19,405 nucleotides of DNA from CAYQEC01 sp964569015 (GCA_964569015.1 CAZMSN010000036.1:1-19405); one strand, 5' to 3'; positions 7,365 through 15,366 are shown, numbered from the stretch's first letter. The notes: generated by a model from the letters alone, not told the origin. Made by a program: numbers and translations.

Positions 7365-7533
7365 CTCGACCCGCCCGGCGCCGCTTTCACCGAGCCTGCT
7401 CCGATGTGCCGTCTCTCTTGATTGAGGTCGGCGAGTGTCACCGGAGGCCACCGAGCCGGGGAGGGTGCTTCGGGGATGCCGAGATTGCGGTACCCCCTCG
7501 GCGCCGCCTCCTGCGGTGGCGCTTCGCCGGTTT

Positions 7534-7549
7534 CCCCTGATGCCAGGGG
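7534..7549. terminator. Perfect hairpin after the kinase-like gene (possible terminator)
   Basis: CCCCTG/CAGGGG with an ATGC loop forms a perfect 6-bp stem about 45 bases downstream of the minus-strand stop at 7595. It is not followed by a T-tract on the minus strand. It could be a U-less terminator of the cytidylate-kinase-like gene or an upstream structure of the sulfhydrylase leader. Confidence 0.3.
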
Positions 7550-7594
7550 GGACGAGAGAGAGGAAGGGAAGAGGTGAGCGAAGCGGCTCGGGCG

Positions 7595-8314
7595 TCAGTC
7601 GGCCTTGCCCCGCTCCTTGATGACGGCGACGATTGCCTCGGCGATCGAGGTGGGCTGCACCCTCTCCGTGTTCCAGGTGATGTCGTAGAGGAGGGGGTTG
7701 TCGATGTCCACGCTGAAATGCTGTCGCAGGAGTCGCTGCCGGCCGGCGTCCTGACGCTGGATGGCGCGCCGGGCGGTCTTCTCGTCGACACCCTGCACCC
7801 TCATGATTCGCCGTACCCGCGCGCTCTCGGGGGCCATCAGGCGTACCGAGACGCCCGACCGGAGACCCCGTACCACCTGTGACCCGGCCCGGCCCACGAT
7901 GATGACCTTTCCGATGATGGCCAGCATGCGGATCGTTTCGAAGATCTTGTTCATCACGATGTCCTGGTGGGTGTCGCTGGACACCAGGTTTCGGATGAAC
8001 TCGTCGGTGCGGGTGCGGTACTCCTCGGTGACCAGGTGGTCCATGGAGACCTTGAGGCGTGGGTCGCGGACGATCATCTCGCACAGTCGCTGATCGAAGA
8101 GCTGCCATCCCCCGAACAGGTGCTGATCCGGCTCTTCGGCGAAGGCCTCGAACAGCGCGTCTGCCAGCGCGTGGCCTCCGGCTCCGCTCTGGCGGGAGAT
8201 CGTCACGAAGGGCATTGCGCGTCGATCACCAGGGCGTGGCAGAGGCACCCGCGGTGATGGCGCGGAGCGGAGAAATCGCTCGATATTCTCGGCAACGTCC
8301 TCGAATTTGCCCAT
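7595..8314 (-). CDS. Cytidylate kinase-like family protein
   Basis: A 239-residue P-loop NTPase of the cytidylate kinase-like family (the Cytidylate_kin2 type). The modified P-loop is FVTISRQSGAGGHALADAL (residues about 37-54), in which GAGGH replaces the canonical GxGKS/T, as is usual in this family. Later segments match the family's helical core and lid: IIVGRAGSQVVRGL, VSVRLMAPESARVRRIMR (substrate/lid Arg-rich helix), VDEKTARRAIQRQDAGRQRLLRQHF and the terminal DIDNPLLYDITWNTE, a typical Asp-Pro-x-x-Tyr/Asp-x-x-xN pattern. The substrate is not proven to be CMP. ATG 8314 is preceded very closely by GGAG. The gene stands alone on its strand, with about 260 bases to the sulfhydrylase gene. 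Confidence 0.88.
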   Translation of the reverse strand: MGKFEDVAENIERFLRSAPSPRVPLPRPGDRRAMPFVTISRQSGAGGHALADALFEAFAEEPDQHLFGGWQLFDQRLCEMIVRDPRLKVSMDHLVTEEYRTRTDEFIRNLVSSDTHQDIVMNKIFETIRMLAIIGKVIIVGRAGSQVVRGLRSGVSVRLMAPESARVRRIMRVQGVDEKTARRAIQRQDAGRQRLLRQHFSVDIDNPLLYDITWNTERVQPTSIAEAIVAVIKERGKAD

Positions 8315-8512
8315 ATCTCCGGGTCTTTCGCGATGCCGGGCCGTGTTTCACCGGCTCCAAGGCCATCACCGGCCCGGTGAGCCGCTGGCGGATTGTATCG
8401 CGAGGAGTTTCCCGCGTGCAGGGGCAACGGTCGTTGTGGGTCGTCGATCTCGAGTGACTTGCTGCCCCACAGGGCCGTTCCGCTCACATTTATCCGGATT
8501 TCATGTCCCACT

Positions 8513-8518
8513 TAGGGT
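8513..8518 (+). promoter_or_regulatory. Candidate -10 element TAGGGT for the small zinc protein
   Basis: TAGGGT fits TANNNT, and the identical hexamer precedes the helicase start on the other strand (15224-15219). It would give a leader of about 10-25 bases before the ATGs at 8536, 8539 or 8551. No reliable -35 element is visible. I see no gene in the rest of 8315-8550. Confidence 0.27.
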
Positions 8519-8550
8519 CTTCTGAAAATCGGCCGATGATGATAGAGACC

Positions 8551-8751
8551 ATGACCGGTGACACGATCAAGGGAACATCGATACGGCCACGCTCGCGGCG
8601 TCCGAAGCAGTTCGCCGGTGAGCGAATCTGCGCGGCCGAGGGTTGCGAGACACGAATCTCCCGCTACAACGCGCGGGAGTATTGCCACTTGCACGCCCCG
8701 AAGAAGTACCCGCGGGTGCGGGGACGCTGGATCGCCACTCCCGACGCCTGA
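8551..8751 (+). CDS. Small zinc-ribbon-like protein
   Basis: A 66-residue basic protein with one probable metal-binding knuckle: Cys27-x4-Cys32 in ICAAEGCETRISRYN, and Cys45-x2-His48 in YCHLHAP. The pattern CxxxGC-xT-xLSxYN...YCxxH recurs in short actinobacterial proteins often encoded near regulators; the function is unknown, and single-zinc nucleic-acid binding is plausible given the Arg/Lys-rich N-terminus (IRPRSRRPKQF). The frame also has ATGs at 8503, 8536 and 8539. I chose 8551 because the conserved-looking part begins soon after and no start has a strong Shine-Dalgarno. The 8503 start would lie upstream of the candidate -10 and is unlikely. Confidence 0.65.
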   Translation: MTGDTIKGTSIRPRSRRPKQFAGERICAAEGCETRISRYNAREYCHLHAPKKYPRVRGRWIATPDA

Positions 8752-8935
8752 CCCGGCAGCGACCGATCGGCTCGGCGGGGACGGATGCCGGCGATGAGTC
8801 CTACCCGTTCGGCATTTGCATATGACCCGTCGCTCTCACCTCTTCGTGCCGAGGAGTGCACGATCGGATCGCGATCTCACGGCGGCTTCACCCTCCCCGA
8901 TTCGTAGGTATTTCGCGTCGCTTGCCGGTTTGTGG

Positions 8936-8976
8936 TTTCTCATTGCTTTCTTAGCGGTCCCTCAGTGACGCCTCAG
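8936..8976 (+). promoter_or_regulatory. Operator A: four direct repeats with 11-base period
   Basis: The units are TTTCTCAT (8936), TTTCTTAG (8947), TCCCTCAG (8958) and CGCCTCAG (8969), each exactly 11 bases from the last. The first two units are identical to those of operator D. The array ends 55 bases before the lipoprotein ATG. Same-face direct repeats of this kind are how OmpR/PhoB-type response regulators bind. No clear -10 hexamer is visible downstream. In 8752-8935 I see no gene. Confidence 0.7.
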
Positions 8977-9031
8977 GTCGACGCCGCAGGATGAGTGGCG
9001 AAACCACCTACCAGCTCTCGGGGAGAAGATC

Positions 9032-9667
9032 ATGAAGCGTTTCCGGACGCTCCTGGCGGCGGTGGCTCTCGTCTCCACCGCATGCGGGGGCAATGCGAGT
9101 TCCGACGGCGTCGCCTCGCTGCAAGACGACGAGGGCACGATCGCCGCCGACGATGAGGCGACCGAGGTCGACTCCGAACAGGCGATGCTCGATTTCGCCG
9201 CGTGTATGCGGGAGCACGGCGTCGACATGGAAGACCCCACCATGAGCGGCGACGGCGGCTTCGGCATGGCCTTTGGTGGAGTCGCGGGTCGGGAGGGCGG
9301 CGCTATCGATGTTGAGGCGATGAGGGAGGCGCAGGAGGCCTGCTCCGAGTACCTCGAGAACGTCACCCGCGATTTCGAAGCTCTGGACATGACCGAGATG
9401 CAGGATCAGATGTACGAGTACGCCGAGTGCATGCGGGAGAACGGCTATGACATGGGCGATCCCAGCTTCACCGAGCGCGGGCCGAGCGACGCCGAAGAGG
9501 ACGGTGGTATCCGGGTCGCCGGCCCTTTCGGGGATATCGACCCGGACGACCCGGACTTCCTGGCTGCCCAGGAGGCATGCCAGGACATCTTCGGGGGGAT
9601 GATGCAATTCGGGCCGAGAGACGGTGGCCGACCCGACTCGGTCGCGCCTTCCGACGGTGGCGAGTGA
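9032..9667 (+). CDS. Lipoprotein with two CMRE modules, first gene of ABC export operon
   Basis: A 211-residue secreted lipoprotein: signal peptide MKRFRTLLAAVALVSTAC with lipid-modified Cys18, then an acidic linker. The mature part contains the same module twice: FAACMREHGVDMEDP ... AQEACSEYL (about residues 54-110) and YAECMRENGYDMGDP ... AQEACQDIF (about 130-189). Each module has two Cys likely to form a disulfide outside the membrane. Single-module relatives are common in actinobacteria next to ABC exporters or HlyD-type adaptors, but their role is unknown. GGGGAG lies 8 bases before the ATG. The adaptor gene starts 37 bases after its stop, and operator A sits upstream. It may be an extracytoplasmic ligand-binding or accessory component of the exporter, by inference. 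Confidence 0.82.
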   Translation: MKRFRTLLAAVALVSTACGGNASSDGVASLQDDEGTIAADDEATEVDSEQAMLDFAACMREHGVDMEDPTMSGDGGFGMAFGGVAGREGGAIDVEAMREAQEACSEYLENVTRDFEALDMTEMQDQMYEYAECMRENGYDMGDPSFTERGPSDAEEDGGIRVAGPFGDIDPDDPDFLAAQEACQDIFGGMMQFGPRDGGRPDSVAPSDGGE

Positions 9668-9704
9668 CATGGACGAACGAGCCGAGATCGACGAGGAGCC
9701 AAGA

Positions 9705-11303
9705 ATGAGCACGACGATCGACTATTCGTCGCCGGTCTCCGGCGAGGATGAGTTGTCCGACCCTGATGTGGCCGAGGAAGGACGGCTCCAGCCGCTCCGC
9801 AAGAAGAGCCACCGGGGGCTCGGTTGGTGGATTCTCGGTGGCGCCGTCATCGTCGTCGGCGCGGGACTCTGGTTGATGCTGTCGGGTGGCAACGGCGATG
9901 GGGACGCTGTCGCCACCGGCTCGCTCGAGTTCTCAGAGGTGGTCGTCACCGACCTCGTGAAGTCGGAGACGTTCGACGGCACGCTGGGCACGATCGACGG
10001 CGATCCCGTCAAGAGCTCTCTCGCCGGAACGATCACATACGCGGCCGAAGCGGGGACCACCGCCGAGGAGGGCGACACGCTCTTCGCCATCGACGGGGTG
10101 CCGGTGATGCTTGGCTACGGGGTAACTCCGATGTACCGGAGCCTGGCGGCGACCGAGGACTTGGTGGAGGTGGCAGGCCGGAGCAATGGGACCGTCACCT
10201 CCGTCGTCGAGGTCGGGACGGCCATCGAGCAAGGCGACGTTCTCTACACGGTCGACGGGAACCCCGTGGTCCTGCTCTACGGGGATACTCCCGCGTACCG
10301 TGCTCTGCGGGACGCTCGTGACAACCTGGAAGGCACCGACGTGCTTCAGCTCGAGACGGCACTCGATGCTCTCGGCTACAACTCCTCAGGCTCGTTGAGC
10401 GTCGATGGGGAGTTCACCGACTACACCGAGGATCTCGTAGAGGACTGGCAGGCGGACATCGGTGCTCCCGAGGACGGCTCCGTCGATCTCGGCGAGGTCG
10501 TGTTCCTCCCCGGCCCGGTGACCGTGCTCGAGGTGTCGGTGGTGCCGGGTGCCAGCGTCAACGACGGTCGGGCAGTGATGACCGTCACCGGGACGAGCAC
10601 AACAACAGGAGAGGACGTGCGCCAGCTCGAGCTCGCGCTCGAAGCATTCGGCTTCGACGCCGACGGCGCGCTCTCCGTCGACGGGGTCTTCGACGAGGCG
10701 ACTACGGCAGCCGTCATGGACTGGCAGGCCGCCATCGGTGCCGTCGTCGACGGTGTCGTCGACGTCGGCGACATCGTGTTCCTGGCCGGCCCGGTGCGGG
10801 TGAGCGAGCAGCTCGCCTCTCCCGGCGCATCGGTCAATCCCGGCTCGGAGGTGCTGGCGATCAGCTCCTCCGACAAGGTCGTGAGCGTGTCACTCCCGGC
10901 AGCCGATCAAGGCATCGCCGTCGCCGGCGACGCAGTCACGGTCGAGCTGCCCGATCACAGCGAGGTCCCGGCGACGGTGAACTCGGTGGCGACGGTGGCG
11001 ACCGCCACGAGCAGTGGCGGCCCGGTGTTCGAGATGGTCGTGTCGCTCGACGACCCGACCGTGGCCGGCAGCCTCGATGAGGCGCCAGTCGATGTCGAGA
11101 TCGTCACCGACCGTGCTGAAGACGTGCTGGCCGTGCCGGTGGCGGCGCTGGTGGCGCTCGCCGAGGGCGGCTACGCGGTCGAGGTCGACGCCGGTGGCGG
11201 AGCGGTCCGGCTCGTGGGCGTCGAGACGGGTTTCTACGCCGGCGGCCTCGTCGAGATCACCTCGTCTGGCCTCGAGCCGGGGGATCGGGTGGTGGTGCCG
11301 TGA
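9705..11303 (+). CDS. MacA/HlyD-like adaptor with two peptidoglycan-binding-like domains
   Basis: A 532-residue single-pass membrane protein: cytoplasmic acidic N-terminus, KK/R-flanked helix at about residues 39-60 (WWILGGAVIVVGAGLWLML), then an external part. After two lipoyl-like hairpins (TITYAAEAGTTAEEGDTLFA and TVTSVVEVGTAIEQGDVLYT) come two PGBD-type domains (about 208-265 and 302-350) with VLQLETALDALGY and VRQLELALEAFGF, each followed by a similar GPV...PGASV segment. The C-terminal beta-barrel has the adaptor-type ending ...VAVPVAALV...GLEPGDRVVV. It would link the MacB-like permease to the cell wall. ATG 9705 is chosen because AGGAG lies 6 bases upstream; ATG 9669 and an upstream GTG/ATG frame to 9624 are alternatives. 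Its stop overlaps the ATPase start by 4 bases. Confidence 0.87.
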   Translation: MSTTIDYSSPVSGEDELSDPDVAEEGRLQPLRKKSHRGLGWWILGGAVIVVGAGLWLMLSGGNGDGDAVATGSLEFSEVVVTDLVKSETFDGTLGTIDGDPVKSSLAGTITYAAEAGTTAEEGDTLFAIDGVPVMLGYGVTPMYRSLAATEDLVEVAGRSNGTVTSVVEVGTAIEQGDVLYTVDGNPVVLLYGDTPAYRALRDARDNLEGTDVLQLETALDALGYNSSGSLSVDGEFTDYTEDLVEDWQADIGAPEDGSVDLGEVVFLPGPVTVLEVSVVPGASVNDGRAVMTVTGTSTTTGEDVRQLELALEAFGFDADGALSVDGVFDEATTAAVMDWQAAIGAVVDGVVDVGDIVFLAGPVRVSEQLASPGASVNPGSEVLAISSSDKVVSVSLPAADQGIAVAGDAVTVELPDHSEVPATVNSVATVATATSSGGPVFEMVVSLDDPTVAGSLDEAPVDVEIVTDRAEDVLAVPVAALVALAEGGYAVEVDAGGGAVRLVGVETGFYAGGLVEITSSGLEPGDRVVVP

Positions 11304-12028
11304 CGTCCACCATGACTCGCGATGACTCGCGAGCCATCATCGACGATGGCGTGGTCCTGTCCCTGCACGACGTCGTCAAGGAGTACCCGACCACGCCGCC
11401 GGTACGGGCCCTCGCCGGGGTGACCTTCACGATCTGCAGCGGTGAGCTGGTGTCGGTCGTCGGCCCGTCGGGGAGCGGCAAGTCCACCCTGTTACACATC
11501 ATGGGCACACTGGACCGGCCCACCTCCGGCGAGGTGACCGTGGCCGGCCACCGAGTCTCGGGACTATCCGATCGTGATCTCTCCTCCCTCCGTTCCCAGC
11601 ACATCGGTTTCGTCTTCCAGCAGTTCTTCCTGCTGAGCAGCTACACGGCGCTCGACAACGTGGCCGACGGTCTCCTCTACACCGGCATGCCGCTCGCCGA
11701 CCGCCGGGCGCTCGCCGGGGTCGAGCTGCAACGCGTCGGCCTCGCCAATCGGGTCGATCACGATGCCGCCACGCTCTCCGGAGGGGAGCGGCAGCGGGTC
11801 GCCATCGCCCGGGCCTTGGTGGGGAGCCCGGCGATCGTGCTCGCCGACGAGCCGACCGGGAACCTGGACTCGAAATCGAGCGGCGCCATCGTCAAGCTGA
11901 TCGAGGAGTTGAACGCCGGGGGCGCCACCATCGTCGTCATCACTCACGACCATGACATCGCGAGCCACTTCCCCCGCTCGATCGGCCTGCGCGACGGCAG
12001 AGTCGAATACGACACGGAGGTGGTCTGA
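11300..12028 (+). CDS. MacB/LolD-type ABC transporter ATPase
   Basis: A 242-residue ATPase subunit. Walker A GPSGSGKST (residues 55-63), Q-loop in FVFQQFFLLSSYTALDNV, signature LSGGERQ (159-165), Walker B IVLADEPTGNLD (Asp183, Glu184) and an H-loop in VVITHDHDIA are all intact. The NLD sequence and length place it in the MacB/LolD/FtsE group, whose partners are FtsX-fold permeases that act as mechanotransmitters and move antibiotics, peptides or lipoproteins. The GTG start overlaps the adaptor stop (GTGA), and its own stop overlaps the permease ATG by 1 base (TGATG), so the three genes are translationally coupled. Confidence 0.95.
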   Translation: MTSTMTRDDSRAIIDDGVVLSLHDVVKEYPTTPPVRALAGVTFTICSGELVSVVGPSGSGKSTLLHIMGTLDRPTSGEVTVAGHRVSGLSDRDLSSLRSQHIGFVFQQFFLLSSYTALDNVADGLLYTGMPLADRRALAGVELQRVGLANRVDHDAATLSGGERQRVAIARALVGSPAIVLADEPTGNLDSKSSGAIVKLIEELNAGGATIVVITHDHDIASHFPRSIGLRDGRVEYDTEVV

Positions 12029-13233
12029 TGGCTGCGGTCCCCCTCACTCCGAGCCGGCTCCACGGCGCCGACATCGCCCGCACCGCCAGCGTCGGCCTCC
12101 ACACCCGCAAGCTCCGAGCCACCCTGTCGGCCCTGGGCATCATGATCGGCATCGCCGCCATGGTGGGTGTGCTCGGCCTGTCGGAATCATCGAAATCCGA
12201 CCTGCTGGCCCAGCTCGATCGGCTCGGCACCAACCTGCTCACCGTCCAGGCCGGGACCGGGATCGGCCTGGGCAGCGGCGAGCTCCCCGCCGAGGCAGCC
12301 GGCATGATCGCTCGCATCGGGCCGGTCGAGACCACCAGCTCCATCAGCTCCGTCGGTGGCGCCAGCGTCTACCGCAACGACCTGATCCCGAGCGGGCAGA
12401 CCAGCGGCCTCACCGTCCAGGCGGTCGACCTCAACCTGCTCGACACCCTCGCCGGGTCGGTGGCCGACGGGCGGTTCCTCGACGAGGCGAGCGGGGCGTT
12501 TCCCACCACGGTGCTGGGGTCGGTGGCCGCCGAGCGTCTCGGAATCCGCGAGGTCACCGGGACGCAGCAGGTGTGGCTCGGCGATCAATGGTTCACCGTG
12601 ATCGGGATTCTCGATCAGTTCGAGCTGAACGGGGATCTCGATCGGGCCGCCCTGGTGGGCATGGTGGCGGCGGAGGAGTACCTCGACCATGACAACGTCC
12701 CCACGTCGATCATGGTGCGCAGCGACCCGGACCACGTGGACGACGTGATGGCCGTGCTCGCCGCCACCGCCAACCCGGAGAATCCCGATGAGATCGAGGT
12801 GGCGCGGCCCACCGACGCCCTCGAGGCCAAGGAGGCGGCCGACGACGCGTTCACGGCCCTGTTCCTCGGGCTCGGTGCGGTGGCGCTGCTGGTGGGCGGC
12901 GTCGGCATCGCCAACGTAATGGTGATCTCGGTGCTGGAGCGCCGCTCCGAGATCGGGCTGCGGCGCGCCCTGGGCGCCACCAAACGGCACATCGCCACCC
13001 AGTTCCTCGGGGAGGCGCTGCTGCTGGCGGTCATCGGCGGCATCGGGGGAGTGGCGTTGGGAGCCGTCGTCACCACGGGGTACGCCAGGTTCCGTGGCTG
13101 GGGAACCCTCGTCCCACCGATCGCCATGGTGGGGGGGATGGCGGCGGCGCTGCTCATCGGCGCCGTGGCCGGGCTCTATCCGGCGATCAGGGCGGCACGC
13201 ATGTCACCCACCGAGGCGCTGCGGACCGGATGA
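12028..13233 (+). CDS. MacB-like ABC transporter permease (FtsX fold)
   Basis: A 401-residue permease with the MacB layout: one N-terminal transmembrane helix (about residues 29-50, ALGIMIGIAAMVGVLGL), a large extracytoplasmic MacB core domain (about 55-270), then three C-terminal helices beginning at about 274 (LFLGLGAVALLVGGVGIANVMVISV). The FtsX signature ERRSEIGLRRALGATKRHI follows directly, and the ending PAIRAARMSPTEALRTG is typical. ATP hydrolysis by the preceding ATPase would drive movement of the outer domain together with the adaptor. It is the last gene of the operon. Its 3' end overlaps the convergent helicase gene by 30 bases. Confidence 0.95.
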   Translation: MAAVPLTPSRLHGADIARTASVGLHTRKLRATLSALGIMIGIAAMVGVLGLSESSKSDLLAQLDRLGTNLLTVQAGTGIGLGSGELPAEAAGMIARIGPVETTSSISSVGGASVYRNDLIPSGQTSGLTVQAVDLNLLDTLAGSVADGRFLDEASGAFPTTVLGSVAAERLGIREVTGTQQVWLGDQWFTVIGILDQFELNGDLDRAALVGMVAAEEYLDHDNVPTSIMVRSDPDHVDDVMAVLAATANPENPDEIEVARPTDALEAKEAADDAFTALFLGLGAVALLVGGVGIANVMVISVLERRSEIGLRRALGATKRHIATQFLGEALLLAVIGGIGGVALGAVVTTGYARFRGWGTLVPPIAMVGGMAAALLIGAVAGLYPAIRAARMSPTEALRTG

Positions 13234-15210
13234 CACACCCGGGGCTCCGCCGAGAGCGCGCAGGTAACGGACTGCGCGTTCAGAGTCACTGGTCCGCAGC
13301 AGCCTCGGCAGCGATCGCAGCAGGCGCTGGCCGTAGCGGCGGCCGGTGAGCCGGCTGTCGAGCACTGCGACGACGCCGCGGTCGCCTTCGCCGCGGATGA
13401 GTCGGCCCGCCCCTTGAGCCAGCAGCATGGCGGCGTGGGGCAGGTCGACGGCATCGAAGGGACTGCCGCCGCGGGCTTCGACTGCGTCGCGGCGTGCCTG
13501 CATGAGAGGATCGTCGGGGCGGGGGAAGGGGATGCGGTCGATGGCGACGAGTGAGAGCGAGCGGCCTGGTACGTCGATGCCCTCCCAGTACCCCATCGTG
13601 GCCAGCAGGGTCGACGTTTCATCCTCGGTGAACTCGGCGATGAGGCGCTTCTTGGGGAGCTGGCCCTGTACCAGCACCCGGAACGGCGTGTCGGTGAGGT
13701 GGCTGGCGATAATCTCGAGCATGCGGTGGCTGGTGGTGAGGACGAGGGCCCTGCCACCGGAGGCTGTAGTGAGCGTGCGGATCTCGGCGGCGGCGGCGTC
13801 GCTCCAGGCGTCGTCGCGGGGATCGGGGAGATGGGAAGCAACGTACAGCAGGCCCTGTGTCGCGTAGTCGAAGCTGCCTTCGACCTGGAGGGCCCGGTAG
13901 GTGCGGGGCAGCGGGTCGGTGGCGTCGCCGGCGAGCGGGTCGGCTTCGATCGCCTCTTCGACGAACCCGAGGCGGGCCGCCAGCGGGGCGAACGATCCGC
14001 CCACGGTGAGGGTGGCGCTGGTGAGGATGGTGGGCCGGTTCACGAGCAGGTTGGCGGCGAGCGAAGCATCGACCTCCACCGGAGCCACCCGGACCACGGT
14101 GCGTTCCGGCTCCGCCCAGGCGACGTACCCGCCGGGGAGATCGAGGGCCAGCTCGAAGTCGCCCACGACGTGCCCAGCCTGCGCCTTGACACGAGCGACG
14201 GCGCCGGCGAGCGGCTCACCTTCCCCGGCTCGGCGCAGCGTCCCGACCGCGGCGCCAACGGCACGGGTCGCGGCGAGGATGGCGCCGCCGAGGTCACCCT
14301 CGGACGTGTCGATGCGGGCGGCGGGCAGGGAGCGGATCACGTCGGTGAGCCGGCGCGCCGCAGCCTTCACTGCGTCCATCGGCTCACTGCCGCGCTTGGG
14401 TTCGAGGAGGCGCCGGGCATTGGCGGCGAAGGCCAGTAGGCGCCTGCCGGAGACGTCGACGCCGAAGGCCGATGAGAGGGCGGCCTCGAGTCGGTGGGCC
14501 TCGTCGATGACCACGACGTCGTGGTCGGGAAGGATGCGATCTCCCGAGGCGAGGTGGAGCGCGTAGAGGTGGTGATTGGTGACGACGACGCGGGCGCGGC
14601 GGGCCTGGTCGAGGGCCGCTTCGGCGATGCAGCGGCTTCCCTGGGGGCATTTCGCCTTGCCGGGGCATTCCATTCCTGAGACCGACACCTCGTGCCACAC
14701 GGTGTCGTCGACGGCCTCGGGCAGATCGTCGCGGTCGCCCGAGCCGCCGCCCGTGATCCAATCCGCCACAGCGGTGACGTCGCCTCCCGCCTGCGGGAAC
14801 AGCTCCACCGCCTGCCTCCCGTCGAGGCCCGGGCCGCACCGTTCGATGAGCTTCGCCATGCACACGTAGGACTGGCGGCCCTTCAGCACCGTCCACGTCA
14901 CGGGAACACCGAGATGCTGGGCGAGGAAGGGCAGCTCGGTCCCCGCCAGCTGATCCTGAAGCGTCTTGGTGGCAGTGGCGACCACGAGGCTCTGCTCCGA
15001 GATGAGGGCAGGCACCAGATAGGCGAGTGACTTGCCGGTGCCGGTGCCGGCTTCGACCAGGAGGTGGGCCCGCTCCTCGATGGCAGCGGCGACCGCCGCC
15101 GCCATCGATTGCTGACCGGGCCGGTGGGTAGCAGCCGGGCGCTCGTCGAGGATTCGGGCGAGCGCCGACAGTGCGGCGGTGGCCTGCGAGGACTCGGCGG
15201 CTGTGTCCAT
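13204..15210 (-). CDS. dinG: DinG-family ATP-dependent DNA helicase
   Basis: A 668-residue XPD-like superfamily 2 helicase of the DinG/YoaA type, expected to unwind DNA 5'-3' and to act on replication or repair intermediates. Seen in the sequence: Walker A EAGTGTGKS (Lys60), motif Ia VVATATKTLQDQL, DEAH box 236-239 (VVIDEAHRLE), and motif VI GAGRLIRGEGDRG near the C-terminus. Four cysteines fit the iron-sulfur cluster: Cys117, then Cys182, Cys188 and Cys194 in ECPGKAKCPQGSRC. No N-terminal exonuclease domain is present, so it is the short bacterial type. A TAGGGT hexamer (15224-15219) ends 8 bases before the ATG, suggesting a leaderless message. The gene is divergent from the response regulator. 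Confidence 0.93.
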   Translation of the reverse strand: MDTAAESSQATAALSALARILDERPAATHRPGQQSMAAAVAAAIEERAHLLVEAGTGTGKSLAYLVPALISEQSLVVATATKTLQDQLAGTELPFLAQHLGVPVTWTVLKGRQSYVCMAKLIERCGPGLDGRQAVELFPQAGGDVTAVADWITGGGSGDRDDLPEAVDDTVWHEVSVSGMECPGKAKCPQGSRCIAEAALDQARRARVVVTNHHLYALHLASGDRILPDHDVVVIDEAHRLEAALSSAFGVDVSGRRLLAFAANARRLLEPKRGSEPMDAVKAAARRLTDVIRSLPAARIDTSEGDLGGAILAATRAVGAAVGTLRRAGEGEPLAGAVARVKAQAGHVVGDFELALDLPGGYVAWAEPERTVVRVAPVEVDASLAANLLVNRPTILTSATLTVGGSFAPLAARLGFVEEAIEADPLAGDATDPLPRTYRALQVEGSFDYATQGLLYVASHLPDPRDDAWSDAAAAEIRTLTTASGGRALVLTTSHRMLEIIASHLTDTPFRVLVQGQLPKKRLIAEFTEDETSTLLATMGYWEGIDVPGRSLSLVAIDRIPFPRPDDPLMQARRDAVEARGGSPFDAVDLPHAAMLLAQGAGRLIRGEGDRGVVAVLDSRLTGRRYGQRLLRSLPRLLRTSDSERAVRYLRALGGAPGVSSGPQRLGG

Positions 15211-15218
15211 CGCCCGGA

Positions 15219-15224
15219 ACCCTA
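15219..15224 (-). promoter_or_regulatory. -10 element TAGGGT for the helicase gene
   Basis: Read on the minus strand this TANNNT hexamer ends 8 bases before ATG 15210, placing transcription start at or within a few bases of the start codon. There is no Shine-Dalgarno. No -35 element is obvious. Confidence 0.4.
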
Positions 15225-15315
15225 GGTCTCGTGACCTGTTGCCCGGTCGATGCTGCTGCGCCCGTGGAGTCGGTGAACGATGCGCCGCGTTCTCGTCACG
15301 CCCTCATGGCGGACG

Positions 15316-15345
15316 GCTCTCAGGGGTCTCTTAGCCTTCGCTCAG
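15316..15345 (+). promoter_or_regulatory. Operator B: three direct repeats with 11-base period (autoregulatory)
   Basis: The units are GCTCTCAG (15316), TCTCTTAG (15327) and TCGCTCAG (15338), exactly 11 bases apart. The last unit overlaps the position expected for a -35 element relative to the TAGCGT hexamer at 15367-15372, the geometry of class II activation. It lies upstream of the response regulator itself, so autoregulation is implied. Confidence 0.7.
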
Positions 15346-15366
15346 GCGATTCCTATCCCGCCGCGG

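Noticed and set aside
7413..7422. ATCAAGAGAG on the minus strand upstream of the sulfhydrylase, like the beginning of a SAM-I riboswitch
   Set aside because: The rest of the SAM-I core (GGCAACC, the later conserved stems and closing strand) is absent, and the SAM-IV type motif is not seen either. I treat it as chance similarity.
8936..8976. Regularly spaced short repeats as a tiny CRISPR array
   Set aside because: Units are 8 bases with 3-base spacers and recur at other promoters. This is operator architecture, not CRISPR.
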